This document shows, piece after piece, positions 10,770-20,491 of a stretch of 64,000 nt of DNA. Numbering within the stretch: the stretch's first letter is position 1; each line of letters begins with the position of its first letter. The position numbers and the translations under genes are program-made. The stretch comes from Humulus lupulus (taxonomy: Eukaryota; Streptophyta; Magnoliopsida; Rosales; Cannabaceae), in contig NC_084796.1 in assembly GCF_963169125.1 (NCBI RefSeq), positions 91,310,888 through 91,374,887 on the forward strand, written 5' to 3'. The notes under the pieces were generated by a model. That model was not told where the DNA came from and searched no databases. It was given only the letters and a program-made list of their open reading frames with translations.

Positions 10770-10781
10770 ATTCTCCCCTAC
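10770..10781 (-). other. polypurine tract of gypsy element
   Basis: On the minus strand the DNA next to the 3' LTR reads AGTAGGGGAGAAT, a purine tract that would prime plus-strand synthesis. The same GGGGAGAA core sits next to the LTR of the related gypsy element at 62223. Confidence 0.8.
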
Positions 10782-10805
10782 TAAAAAGAATTTCGTCCTC
10801 GAAAT

Positions 10806-11294
10806 TTACTTACCAAATAACTCCGGATACCGGCCTTGCATGTCCTCCTCCAACTCCCACGTTGCCTCGCGTTCAGAACTATTGCTCCATAGGACTTTGA
10901 CTATAGGAAAGCTCTTGGACCGTAACTGCTTCATCCCCCTATCTAGGATGCTAACCGGTCGTTCCTCGTAACTTAAGTCTTTCTGGAGCGCTACGGTATC
11001 GTACTTGAGGACGTGAGATGGGTCTGACACATATTTGCGTAGCATCGAAATGTGGAAGACGTTGTGACTATCGGCTAGTGCTGGCGGTAGGGCTAGTCTA
11101 TACGCAACTGGTCCCACTTTGTCCAATATCTCAAAAGGACCTATGAATCGGGGACTAAGCTTGCCTTTCTTCCCGAACCGCTTGACACCCTTCATAGGAG
11201 ATATCTTCAGGAAGACTTGATCTCCAACTTGGAATTCCACATCGCGTCGCTTGGTATCCGCATATCTTTTCTGACGGCTTTGAGTAGCCAGCAT
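10806..11294 (-). pseudogene. gypsy integrase C-terminus with chromodomain-like tail
   Basis: Reads SRQKRYADTKRRDVEFQVGD, VFLKISPMKGVKRFGKKGKL, SPRFIGPFEILDKVGPVAYRL, HNVFHISMLRKYV, then a tail VKVLWSNSSEREATWELEED ending RYPELFGK at a stop at 10806. The FKVGD / GKLSPRFIGPF / VFHISMLR motifs are the gypsy integrase C-terminal domain. The LWSNSSEREATWE tail resembles the chromodomain-like end of plant chromoviruses. It is separated from the integrase core by stops around 11295-11375. Confidence 0.9.
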
Positions 11295-11375
11295 ACGCTG
11301 TCTAATAAGCGTTTCTGCTTCTTGAGCTTGTCTAACAGCTTCGGGCCTTAGAAGCTGCCTTTCTCCTACCTCGTT

Positions 11376-12278
11376 CTAGTGCAACGGTGATCGGTACCTT
11401 CGTCCATATAGCAACTCATAAGGTGCCATCTCGATCGTCGACTGGTAGCTGTTGTTGTACGAGAACTCGATCAGCGGTAAGTACTTGTTCCACGATCCTC
11501 CGAAGTCAAGTACACATGTGCGTAGCATATCCTCTAAGATCTGAATCGTACGCTCTGACTGCCCATCTGTCTGAGGATGGAAAGCTGTACTAAGACTTAA
11601 CTTAGTACCCATGGCTTGCTGTAAGCTTCTCCAAAATCTTGACGTAAACACTGATCCTCTATCTGATACTATCGTCTTGGGGATTCCATGCAATCGTACA
11701 ATCTCTTGGATGTAGATGTCTGCATATTGGTCTGCCGTGCATGAAGTCTTAACAGGCAGGAAATGAGCCTACTTGGTTAGTCTATCTATTACTATCCAAG
11801 CGGAATCATGCTGCTTATTCGTCCTTGGCAGATCTGTCACGAAGTTCATGGTTATGTTGTCCCACTTCCATTCCGGTATGCTAAGCGGTTGCAATAATCC
11901 TGCAGGCCGCTGATGCTCCGCCTTAACTTGCTGGCATACCAGACACTTAGATACATACTCCGCTATGTCCTTCTTCATCCCTGGCCACCAATAGACTGCC
12001 TTGATGCCATGAGTCATCTTGGTAGACCCTGGATAAACTGAGTACGGGGTATTGTGCGCTTCTTCTAGGATCGTCTTCTTGATACTTTGATCGTCTGGCA
12101 TGCATACCCAATCCTTATATCTCAATAAACCTTGACTGGATATTGAGAAATCTGTAGTCTTGCCTTCTCTGACTGCATCCATATGTGCTGCTAGCGTGTC
12201 GTCATGTCCCTGACCAATTCGTATATCCTCTAACAAATTTGATTGGATAGACAGGTTAACCAGCTTGCCTACAACCAC
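11376..12278 (-). pseudogene. gypsy integrase zinc-binding and catalytic core
   Basis: The N-terminal part has the HHCC pattern: EEAHNTPYSVYPGSTKMTH, YWWPGMKKDIAEYVSKCLVC. The core follows with MNFVTDLPRTN (first D), SDRGSVFTSRFW (second D), STAFHPQTDGQSERTIQIL (E). An in-frame break at about 11768, after VIDRLTK, splits the core into two open segments. All three catalytic acids can still be read. Confidence 0.9.
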
Positions 12279-13642
12279 TTCTATTCTGGCACTGATAAGC
12301 TCCTGCTGTAGCAGCTTTTCTATTCCTGGATAAGACTGCTAAGTTCCCATAGCTTTTTCTACTAAGCGCATCGGCAACTACGTTCGCCTTCCCTGGGTGG
12401 TATAGGATTTTGCAGTCGTAATCCTTTACTAATTCCAACCACCGGCGCTGCCTCATGTTAAGCTCCTTCTGCGTAAAGAAGTATTTTAAACTCTTGTGGT
12501 CCGTATAAATCTCGCACCGTTCTCCGTAAAGATAATGGCGCCAGATTTTCAATGCAACGACCACCGCTGCCAACTCCATATCGTGAGTTGGATAGCATTG
12601 TTCATACTCCTTCAACTGACGTGAGGCGTAGACTATCACCTTGTCATTTTTGCATCAACACGCATCCCAATCCTAGCTTTGATGCATCGCATTAAACAAC
12701 GAACTTATCGTCGAGTGTCGGTACACTAAGTACTGGTGTTGAGCAAAGCTTATCCTTAAGCAACTGGAAACTTTCTTCACACTTATCGTTCCAGTTAAAC
12801 TTTTGTTGCTTCCGGATCAGGTTGGTGTGTGGAGTGGCTATCTTAGAAAAAGCCCTCTACAACTTTCTATAGTAACCTGCTAGCCCTAAGAAGCTTCTTA
12901 CTTCTGACGCATTCTTTGGTCTAGGCCAATCCTTCACGGCCTCTACCTTCGATGGATCTACTGCAACTCCATCTTTCGATATGATGTGCCCGAGGAACGC
13001 CACTTGCGAAAGCCAAAATTCGCATTTCTTGAACTTTGCGTAGAGTTGATGCTCCTTCAATCGCATCAAAATCATCCTCTAGTGTTCCTCGTGCTCCACT
13101 TCATCCTTGGAGTAAATTAAAATGTCGTCGATGAACACAACGACGAATTTATCCAAGTAGTCCTTGAAGACCCTATTCATTAAGTCCATAAACGCGGCTG
13201 GCGCGTTAGTAAGACCAAAAGACATAACCAAGAACTCGTAATGTCCATAACGAGTCCTAAAGGCTATCTTAGAAATATCTTCCCCCTTTACCTTGAGCTG
13301 ATGATACCCGGACCGTAGATCGCTTAGAGAATACAGTCACGCCTCGGAGTTGATCAAACAAATCATCAATCCGAGGTAGCGGGTATTTGTTCTTAATTGT
13401 TACTTTATTCAGCTCACGGTAGTCTATGCACATGCGCATACTTCCGTCCTTCTTCATCACGAATAGTACCGGAGCTCCCCATGGTAAATGGCTTGGCCTA
13501 AGTCTAGGAATTCTTTTAGCTGCGTCTCTAACTCCTTGAGTTCCGTGGGTGCCATTCGGTATGGTGCCTTAGAGATAGGCTCGGTGCCTGGTACTAATTC
13601 TATCGTGAAGTCTATCTCTTGAGTTGGCGGCAATCCTGGCAA
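12256..13642 (-). pseudogene. gypsy reverse transcriptase and RNase H, multiply broken
   Basis: In order on the minus strand: [39 protein letters not shown] and [15 protein letters not shown]; the catalytic [15 protein letters not shown] at about 13135-13090; [31 protein letters not shown]; then RNase H with [31 protein letters not shown] and [10 protein letters not shown]. Breaks lie near 13457, 13320, 13080 (stop after EVEHEEH), between 12640 and 12857, and elsewhere. It cannot make a working RT as it stands. Confidence 0.9.
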
Positions 13643-13694
13643 GTCATCGGGAAATACCTCTGGAAATTCTTGTATAACTCGAACATCTCCATCC

Positions 13695-14126
13695 TTAAGT
13701 GGCGTCTCCCTTTTCCACGTTTGTGATACTGGCTAAGAATGCTTGACATCCTTTCTCTATCCTTTGTTGAGCTTTGAGAGATGACACTAACGGGGTGCGT
13801 AATCCTGAAGCTTGTCCCATGAAGCATCGTCTCTGGCCGTCAGGAGTCTCGAACATCACCTTCTTGCGTCTGCAGTCGATCGTTGCGCCATGTCGTGCTA
13901 GCCGATCCATGCCTAGTATGACGTCGAAGTCTTTGATCACCAGCTCTAACAGGTCTCCTTCTAGTTCCTTGTCCTCAATCTTGATTGGTACGCCTCGTAC
14001 TATTCGTGATGATAGAACTACTTTGCCCGAAGGCAACTTGGTTACAAACCTAGTTCTAAATCTTTTACTAGGTTTGTCTAGTTTTTCTATCATTCCTAAC
14101 GAGATATACGAGTATATTGCTACCAA
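13695..14126 (-). pseudogene. gypsy aspartic protease, active site disrupted
   Basis: Reads YSYISLGMIEKL, VRGVPIKIEDKELEGDLLEL, DFDVILGMDRLARHGATIDC, which is the retropepsin region of plant gypsy elements. The usual DSGATHS catalytic motif should lie immediately before YISLGM. The DNA there (about 14105-14135) has lost a couple of bases and contains a stop, leaving VAIYSYI in this frame, so the catalytic aspartate is out of frame. Confidence 0.8.
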
Positions 14127-14239
14127 TCAAGCGATACTAGAACATATACTATCGAGGATAGGATCTGACCTGTAAATCCTTGTTACTAGCATGGGTTCCT
14201 CCTTGGATCAAGGCAAAGACTTTGGTCTGGAACCATCGT

Positions 14240-15073
14240 TTAATCCCTCTTCTCCTCACTAACATTCCTCTGAATCCTTTCTACTTCTATTGCCGTTTCT
14301 AGAATATTGGCATAGGTAGTGGTTTCCAGGTTTGCTAACTTAACCCCTAATTCCATTTTTGGTCTAAGTCCTCTGACGAACTTGGTCAACCTCGTAAAGT
14401 CGGTTGGGACCAACTCTGGTGCAAACTTGACTAATCTGTTGAACTGACGAGTATATTCTTCTACCATTAGCGATGACTGCCGAGGTGTAAAACTTCTTGT
14501 GGAACGGCTCCACAAATCTTGTCTATATCATGGTGGTGACATCGTTAGTCTGTTGAACTAAGTCCCACTATATTCTGGCATCCTTCCTGAGTAAAGACGA
14601 GACGCAGCATATGCGGTCTGCATTACTGAGGTTCATGTGCGTAAGAATTGGCTCCACATTCATTAGCCACTCTTCTACCTCAAAGGGGTCTACAGTCCCT
14701 TCGAAGTTTGGAGCGTGTTGTTTGCGGAACCTTTCATACACTGACTCCATATTCGTTTCTGGATGTGGCGCGTAGTTCGTCACTGGCCATCCCCCATATG
14801 GACCAACTTGTTGGGGTGCTGGGGCCATTTGTTGTAGCTGTGACTGCGGTTGCGGCGAAGGCTGAGGCTGCGCCTGTTGACGTTGTTGCTGCAAGAGTTC
14901 CTCGACTTGTTGTCGCCGTCTAGCGATTTCCGTGATGTTGTCAACTGACGGTGTCGACGCGTTGCGGCTAGTAGTAGCACGTACTTCTCTTCTGCGAACT
15001 GGAGGGCATCATTGGTCGTTGGAACAACGTTGGAGGCGTTTCCGTTGGTGCGTGCAGATCTTCGGAGCGACAT
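14240..15073 (-). pseudogene. gypsy gag (capsid), broken and lacking its zinc knuckle
   Basis: Starts at ATG 15073-15071 (MSLRRSARTNGNASN), then shifts frame near 14990-14900 into a Gln/Pro-rich stretch and the capsid region (ESVYERFRKQHAPNFEG, DPFEVEEWLMNVEPI, CCVSSLLRKDARI). A stop at about 14567 follows; the reading resumes SLMVEEYTRQFNRLVKFAPE and KFVRGLRPKMELGVKL, ending at 14240. Only about 110 bases separate this end from the protease, so the CCHC knuckle normally found there is deleted. Confidence 0.88.
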
Positions 15074-15599
15074 CTTCACCAAAAGTTCTAACAGTCGAGA
15101 ACTTGTTAGAACTTACCCTAACAGGCTCTAAGGCAAAAACTTATTCTAAAACAAACATATCTCGGACCTATTTATTATGACTTCTTATGAAAAATTATAT
15201 AGGTCTTTATTTATTATTAGAGTGGGTTTCTATACTTAGAAAAACAAGTCATCTTTATTTTCTAAGTGTGTTTCTAATCATCCTATATGACTTAATTCTC
15301 AGGCTCGAAACTTATCTTTGTTCCAAAGTTAACTATATTGAGGGAGGGCTGGGATCAGTAAAATCGTTCCCACTACTAAGGCCCCCTAACTCTCAATAAA
15401 GAAACTTGGTTCATTGATTTGTATCCACCCTCACTGAACTTAGTCATTATTCATTTTATTTATTATGATTGCGAAAATAGAATCAAACTCATACATGAAA
15501 ATAAAATAACATGAAATTCATTTGGAAAAAGGTTTTCACTTATTACAATCATAAATAAAGAAAGAAATAAACAAAACAAATAATGAAAAACTAGCTATT
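15074..15599. other. gypsy leader between extra ORF and gag; no gene
   Basis: About 520 bases of AT-rich internal DNA between the stop of the 155-codon ORF and the gag start. The plus-strand ORFs here (for example 15187-15399) have no recognisable content and oppose the element's direction. Confidence 0.5.
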
Positions 15600-16067
15600 C
15601 TAAAAATCGGGATCTTCTACATCCGATCCTTCATCTAGCATATCATTATCTATCTCCTTATAATCATCGTTGTCTTGAGCCTCAAAATTTCCTCGGGGAA
15701 GATTCAAGAAGATCCTATGTTGTTGCTCATTAGTGAATTGAAACTCCAAATCATAGGTGAACTTAAGTATGAGAGAATAATATCTTAGGGCTGCTTGTAA
15801 GTCATCATTATTATTTATATTCTCCCATATTTCTTCTAAAGTTAAAATTACTGAAGGAAAATCTTTTAAAAGCCTAATTACTAGGACATATTGTTCTGCA
15901 GCTCTCATCATGATTTGCTTAGATTCTTGAAGATGACCTATCGCTTTGTGGAACAAGATCAATCTTTGAGTGATCCTTTCTAGTGCTCCTACGGTGTTTC
16001 TTGGTTCCCTTATTCTTTTTAAAGCCTTAATGGCTCGGATATCCTCATTGCTTAAAGCTCCGTTCAT
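15600..16067 (-). CDS. intact 155-aa ORF between 5' LTR and gag of gypsy element
   Basis: Open from ATG 16067-16065 to the stop at 15600 with no break, although gag-pol of the same element is wrecked. I do not recognise the protein. It starts MNGALSNEDIRAIKALKRIR, is predominantly charged and helix-favouring (LERITQRLILFHKAIGHLQ; LVIRLLKDFPSVILTLEEIW), has EAQDNDDYKEIDNDMLDEGS near the end and closes with DVEDPDF. No transmembrane segment, signal peptide, zinc finger or enzyme motif is evident. It is the first sizeable ORF after the 5' LTR, and a splice-acceptor-like TTTTCAG lies just upstream. It could be an element-specific accessory protein, a captured host exon, or an ORF kept by chance because the copy is young. 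Confidence 0.55.
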   Translation of the reverse strand: MNGALSNEDIRAIKALKRIREPRNTVGALERITQRLILFHKAIGHLQESKQIMMRAAEQYVLVIRLLKDFPSVILTLEEIWENINNNDDLQAALRYYSLILKFTYDLEFQFTNEQQHRIFLNLPRGNFEAQDNDDYKEIDNDMLDEGSDVEDPDF

Positions 16068-16073
16068 TCTTAA

Positions 16074-16149
16074 CTGAAAACATAAACACTAAAGTTGTTA
16101 GCTATACACATGGACAAAGTAACTTGTAACTTGTAACTTAAACACTTAC
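16074..16149 (-). other. candidate short intron in gypsy leader
   Basis: On the minus strand the donor-like GCCAA/GTAAGTG has GT at 16149-16148. The acceptor-like TTTATGTTTTCAG ends at 16074, and the next exon would start TTAAGAATG, with the 155-codon ORF's start. The intron would be 76 bases. This is consensus reading only. Confidence 0.3.
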
Positions 16150-16214
16150 TTGGCGGTCCGATTCGGAGCTTTGAGCGTGTGTATCGAGGAGAACTTCATG
16201 CAAAAGAACCGTTT

Positions 16215-16225
16215 CTCTGATACCA
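16215..16225 (-). other. primer-binding site (tRNA-iMet type) of gypsy element
   Basis: Minus strand reads TGGTATCAGAG two bases inside the 5' LTR. This is complementary to the 3' end of initiator methionine tRNA, the usual primer of plant LTR elements. It fixes the direction of the element. Confidence 0.93.
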
Positions 16226-16227
16226 AC

Positions 16228-18112
16228 TGTAATGACCCACTAATCTAGACTATTTGGACCATTAACGAATCTATACATAAAACTTACATTTTTGTGGAAA
16301 TACCATAATTTATTATAAACTTGTGGAAACAAAGGTTACTTTCATAAAATAAGTAGGATATGGGTACCCATTGTCTTTAAAACAAAAAAATAACTTAAAG
16401 TAAAAAGGGTTACATAGAAAATGTGGAAAAATACATTTAAAAACCATAAAAACATAAACAAGACTACATCCTCGAATCGAATAACGCTCGGCCCCTTGAC
16501 TCCATTCACCATCGATACACATCCTCTAAGCGTCACGAATCTTTCCGCCTCTAAAGCTTATTTCCTGCACATAAACAGAAAGGATTGAGCCTAATGCCCA
16601 GCAAGGAAAAATCTAACATATAGTCATACACATCAATTTCATAATAACGTAAAGACATATCATAACACATAATACACTTATTATAATGGCCATTATTACT
16701 TGGGGTCCCATAGACTAAACAAGCATATGCCCATGGAATTAGTGGGGTCCTACTAGCTAAGTAGGTCATATGCCCATAACCCATTTGGGGTCTTGTTAGT
16801 CATATGGGTCATATGCCCAAGCCTACAAACATACACATATACATATCATAACACTTTTAATAACATAAAACATATAGATAACATAAGCACATAACATATT
16901 GAGTCTAGCCTATTTTCCTTACCAAAGTTACCGGGATTATGGACTGAGTTGGGACCTTTGGAACACTCCTAAAACCATAAGAAAGAGTGAGTCTAAAGAA
17001 AGGAGATGAAATGGAAGAGATGGAAAGACTAAACCAAAAAAAAACATACTTACCGACTTATATGCTTAAGAACTTGGATTCCCTAACCAAAATAAGAATG
17101 AGGTTAGGGGACTGAGTAGAAGGTTTTGAGAAAGGAAATTACATGAAATAGAGTTTCGGGTTTACCTCAAAGATTTGCAAGATCAATCTAACATCCACCG
17201 AAATGCTATAGCACTCACTTCCCAAAGTGTTTGATAAGCTTATGATGTTTAAGCTTATAGTTTTTCCCCAAACCAGGTGTTTACACTCTCACACTCACTT
17301 AACACTAGCAGCTTCTGAACTTAGAGCAAATGGTGAATAATGGCTGGGTACTAGGTCCTATTTATAGAGTTTGGGAATGAAAATATCTTGATTTTACTTG
17401 AATAAAAATAATGGCTTTTTAGATGAAAATCATTTGAATAATCGTTCAGCAGAGGCTGAAGACTCGTTCAAAAGATGCTGGACTGTTGAAGGAGTTTGAA
17501 TGGCTGAAAGGAAATGAATTCAAAAGAGTTTGAAAACATGCTGGTGGAGGCGATATATCGCCCCCTATAGGCGATATATCGCCTAGACCTTTGTTCCCGA
17601 GGCGACCGTGCATCGATTCGTGTTTTCCGTATCTACGTGCTACGACATATCGCCCCCTATAGCTGCGATATATCGGCACACGCTGAATATTTAAACACGA
17701 AATTACACATTTTTAGCTAAGTTTGAATGGAGTAAACAGCCTTGACTAAGCCTTCAACGTATTCAAAGCTGCTGACTGACCCTATATCATTCAAACTTTA
17801 CCCTTATTTAATTTAATCCTCAAAAATCTTTAATCCTTAATCACCATTCATAACATGTGTTTAAAATCCTATTGGTTGATGTCTAAACCTTATAATATAA
17901 TAAATATAATCCTTAATATCAGTCACATTAATCAAACCTTAGGTTATACTTAATATTCTTAAACTATAGATTAAACTTAGAAAATCTATAAGTACTACTA
18001 TGAGTGTCCAAATAATTCCCGGTCTGAACCAAAAATCCAAAGTAACAAAGATAACACTAAATATACTATAATACTACTAACAATTAGCTAAGTAAAGTTC
18101 TTGGACTCTACA
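16228..18112 (-). repeat. gypsy 5' LTR (1885 bp)
   Basis: Same length as the left LTR and nearly identical. By eye the differences are an A/T (9251 vs 16594 region), four transitions (for example GCACTAGG vs GTACTAGG and GCCTGG vs GCCTAG), and nothing else obvious. It ends ACTCTACA at 18112 followed by the ATACC duplication. It carries the palindrome pair at 17549-17562 and 17570-17583. Confidence 0.95.
17549..17583. repeat. palindrome pair in gypsy 5' LTR
   Basis: Two perfect copies of GGCGATATATCGCC separated by CCCTATA, at the same LTR offset as in the other LTR. In the 5' LTR this lies in the part that would act as promoter or leader. Confidence 0.9.
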
Positions 18113-18117
18113 ATACC

Positions 18118-18327
18118 TCCAAAAACCTGCTTTGTTTTTTGTTTTGTTTACTCTGGACCTTCTTATTTTGAGGGGGAGTTAAGTTTAGTTTCTTTATATG
18201 TTTGTTATAAGATAATGCATGTTTGCAGGGGGAGTTTTTTTTTTTTTTTTTCTCTTTACTTGTAACTAACATTTGTGTTGCAGGTTTTTTAATTAATTTT
18301 GTCTATCAAATTGCCAAAGGGGGAGAT
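18118..18327 (+). other. Sirevirus 3' untranslated region with three polypurine tracts
   Basis: Resumes after the gypsy insertion. Purine tracts: GAGGGGGAG at 18170-18178, CAGGGGGAG at 18226-18234 and AAAGGGGGAGAT at 18316-18327, the last directly touching the LTR. With AAAGGGGGAGAG at 8865 this makes four. Repeated PPT-like motifs before the 3' LTR are a described Sirevirus feature. A T16 run lies at about 18235-18250. Confidence 0.8.
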
Positions 18328-19433
18328 TGTAAAATCATTTATTGGCATATTTGATCAAATTGACAAAATTAATTATGGAATGTATTTTCGAAATATATTG
18401 TGTGGTATTTTCGAAATGGGTAGTTTCCTGTTTTGTTGTGAAATGTTTTCTAATCACATTATTCTATATATGTTAATAAAATAAATATATAATTTCCTAT
18501 AAAAGAATATATTTTCTTGAAATTTTTTTATATGGAAATTATTGGTATTTATTTTTATTTCTTGATCTGATTTGTTTGTCTAGAAATCGCGTACAGCTTG
18601 CAGAGATAATGTATACTTTGTTTCATTATTTATTTAAAGAAACTGGGTTTAAAAACTGTCCAGGTTCAATGAATCTGTTTGAACAGATTACCAGTCTGTT
18701 TGAATAGATTCTGACTTTACTGTTTGGGAAGATTTTTCATTTATTGGCTAATTGGTTTCTTATTTGTTTTCCATGACCTAAAGGGATTCTAAAGGGTATA
18801 TAATCATCCTTAGGTCGTTGGTTTTTTATCATCTCTCTTGGTGTATTATTTTCCATATATTTTCAAGTTTTAGAGAGACTTTTTATGTGAAGAACTTGAG
18901 TCCAGCAAGTTCTTAGTGGTTTATTACAATGTACATTTGTATTGTTTTTCTTTGTGTTAATAGTGCAGGTTAAACACACTTGGACATTGTTCATCAAGCT
19001 TCGGGAGAAGTCAAGTTTGTGAGTCACTTTTCGGGAGGAAAAGTGTTATGATTTGAAGAGAGTTCAAGATCTTAGCACTTTAAAAATTTGATTAGGAGTT
19101 TAGATTACAACAGTTGCGACAAATTCAAGAGGGAGTCTTTATTTGTATAAGTCAATTTGGTTTTGTAATCATTTAGATATTCTTCTAATAAATTTCATTC
19201 TCTGGGCGTGGCCCCATGGACTAGTAGCAATCTGCAAAGATTGCTGATACCACGTATAATTTCATGTGTTATTTACCTTATGTTCGTTTTTATCTTCTGG
19301 TGATAAACTGTTTAAACACATCTGGTTTCTGTTCAAACAGTCTCTTTGTCTGTTTAAACATTTCTGTAACAGTTCAGCAATTAATTATTTAAATTGAATA
19401 ATTAAGTTGGTAATCGTAAAAAATGGAATTTCA
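18328..19433 (+). repeat. Sirevirus-like 3' LTR
   Basis: Begins TGTAAAATCATTTATTGGC directly after the last purine tract and ends at about GGAATTTCA (19431-19433), where antisense gag of another copia begins. It contains short repeats of the type CTGTTTGAACAGATT / CTGTTTAAACA near 18675-18710 and 19300-19370, CTATAAAAG at 18497 and GGGCGTGGCCCC near 19204. Its partner 5' LTR is missing from the window. Confidence 0.75.
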
Positions 19434-20018
19434 GTAGGTGCTAACATCTTGATCACCTTGCTTCAAATGGTGGATTGTGTTTCAAAGCTTGAAATTTTTG
19501 GGACCATTTCCATGATTGAAATGTTCATGGAGCTCTTTCCACATTGTTGCAGCATCATCAAGAAACATTATACCTTCACAAATTTCTTTAGAAATGGAAT
19601 GCAAAATCCAGGACATTACAATGTGGTTGCATCAATTCCATGTGGTGTGAAGTGGATTGTCTTCATTGGGTTGAGGCAAGGTTCCATAAATGAAGGGAAG
19701 CTTGTTCTTGGCGCCAAGGGAAACTATCATACCTCTTCTTCATGATTAGATATTAGGGCCAGTCAAGATTGTGGAAGCAATGACGTTGCTGGGATTATCG
19801 CCAGAGGAAAGGAAATATGGGCTGGAGTCGTCGAAATGTGCAAAACGTTCAAGAATGTGGAGAGGGGCAAATCGATTTGCAACCAAAAGATTGTTGCTAT
19901 TTCCAGGGTTGGTGTTGCTCGGAACTTTTGGGCGACGAGCGGTGGTGCCTGGATTTGGGCTAGTGGGGCTGGAATTGGAAGTTCCATTGGCATAGCTTCT
20001 TGTTCTTGGTCGTGCCAT
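19434..20018 (-). pseudogene. copia gag N-terminal part (element F)
   Basis: Minus strand reads MARPRTRSYANGTSNSS, then SSPYFLSSGDNPSNVIASTI, LTGPN and, after frame breaks, VSLGAKNKLPFIYGTLPQP, WILHSISKEICEGIMFLDDA, ATMWKELHEHFNHGNGPKNF and QGDQDVSTY. This is the copia gag start (DNP...LTG.NY, NKLGFIDG-type, W..L..RF...NGP). It is cut at 19434 by the 3' LTR of the Sirevirus-like element, which explains the missing downstream part. Confidence 0.82.
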
Positions 20019-20052
20019 GGGAATCTTGGAAAGGAAATCAATGTGTGTAATT

Positions 20053-20063
20053 CTCCGATACCA
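20053..20063 (-). other. primer-binding site of copia F
   Basis: Minus strand reads TGGTATCGGAG, one mismatch from the tRNA-iMet-type TGGTATCAGAG, 45 bases upstream of the gag ATG. It supports a minus-strand copia whose 5' LTR lies to the right. Confidence 0.75.
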
Positions 20064-20067
20064 TATT

Positions 20068-20400
20068 TGTGTTTATGAGAGAGAGAGAGAAAGTGCATAA
20101 GCAATTTGAGTATTTTGTATTCTGTTTATTAACAAAGTTTACAAAAGGATTTTTGTAAGAGAAACCCAAAGAATACTGAACTAAGCAAATTAGTTAGTGT
20201 TTAACAAAATAACAAACTACTAGAATTATGAGAGCTTAATAAGTTTCAACTAAAAATATTTATTAATTAATTATAATACGTATAATTTTTAAAATATTTT
20301 ATAAAAAAATTTCCCAGCAGGTGACCGCCCATTCATGGAAAAACTCAGTTTGAGATAGTTGTCAGTAAGTGAGAAATTAATTGTCACATCAGATTGTTAT
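20068..20400 (-). repeat. 5' LTR of copia F (right limit uncertain)
   Basis: Starts TGTGTTTATGAGAGAGAGAG next to the primer site, followed by CTGTTTATTAACAAAG typical of the end of copia LTRs in this orientation. The far end could not be fixed; a CA dinucleotide after GTCA near 20391 is one candidate. Confidence 0.45.
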
Positions 20401-20491
20401 GGCTGTCTGACAGACCTGATATAGATTGCATCTTTTGGGTCTGCGTGATTTCATTTCTGTAATAAATTCTCGAGAAAATATATAATTATAA

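Larger units (their letters stand above)
8885..18112 (-). mobile_element. structurally complete Ty3/gypsy element, minus strand, pol dead
   Basis: Two 1885-bp LTRs (8885-10769 and 16228-18112), TSD ATACC at 8880-8884 and 18113-18117, a tRNA-iMet type primer site next to the right LTR and a purine tract next to the left LTR. Internal order on the minus strand: a novel 155-codon ORF, gag, protease, RT, RNase H, integrase, chromodomain-like tail. By eye I find about five differences between the LTRs (roughly 0.3 percent), so insertion is recent, yet gag-pol is broken in at least eight places and the gag zinc-knuckle segment is missing. The element was probably mobilised by proteins supplied in trans. 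The LTR start TGTAATGACCC, the gag start RRSARTN and the C-terminal tail suggest a chromovirus such as the Tekay/Del lineage (inference). Confidence 0.93.
2525..19433 (+). mobile_element. Sirevirus-like Ty1/copia element, 5'-truncated, with two insertions
   Basis: A plus-strand copia element missing its 5' LTR, gag, protease and most of integrase. Remaining order: integrase C-terminus (2525-2789), RT and RNase H (4016-5740), a 1.3-kb spacer, a separate ORF in the env-like position (7035-8774), repeated polypurine tracts and a 3' LTR (18328-19433). A solo LTR (2790-4015) and a complete gypsy element (8885-18112) sit inside it. Copia domain order, an extra 3' ORF and several AAGGGGGAG-type tracts before the 3' LTR are hallmarks described for Sireviruses; assigning it there is my inference. 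The 3' LTR abuts the gag of another copia at 19434, so it probably inserted there. No target duplication can be checked because the left end is lost. Confidence 0.75.

Noticed and set aside
19407..19745. Plus-strand ORF of 112 codons
   Set aside because: Antisense of copia F gag; the minus strand carries the recognisable gag words.
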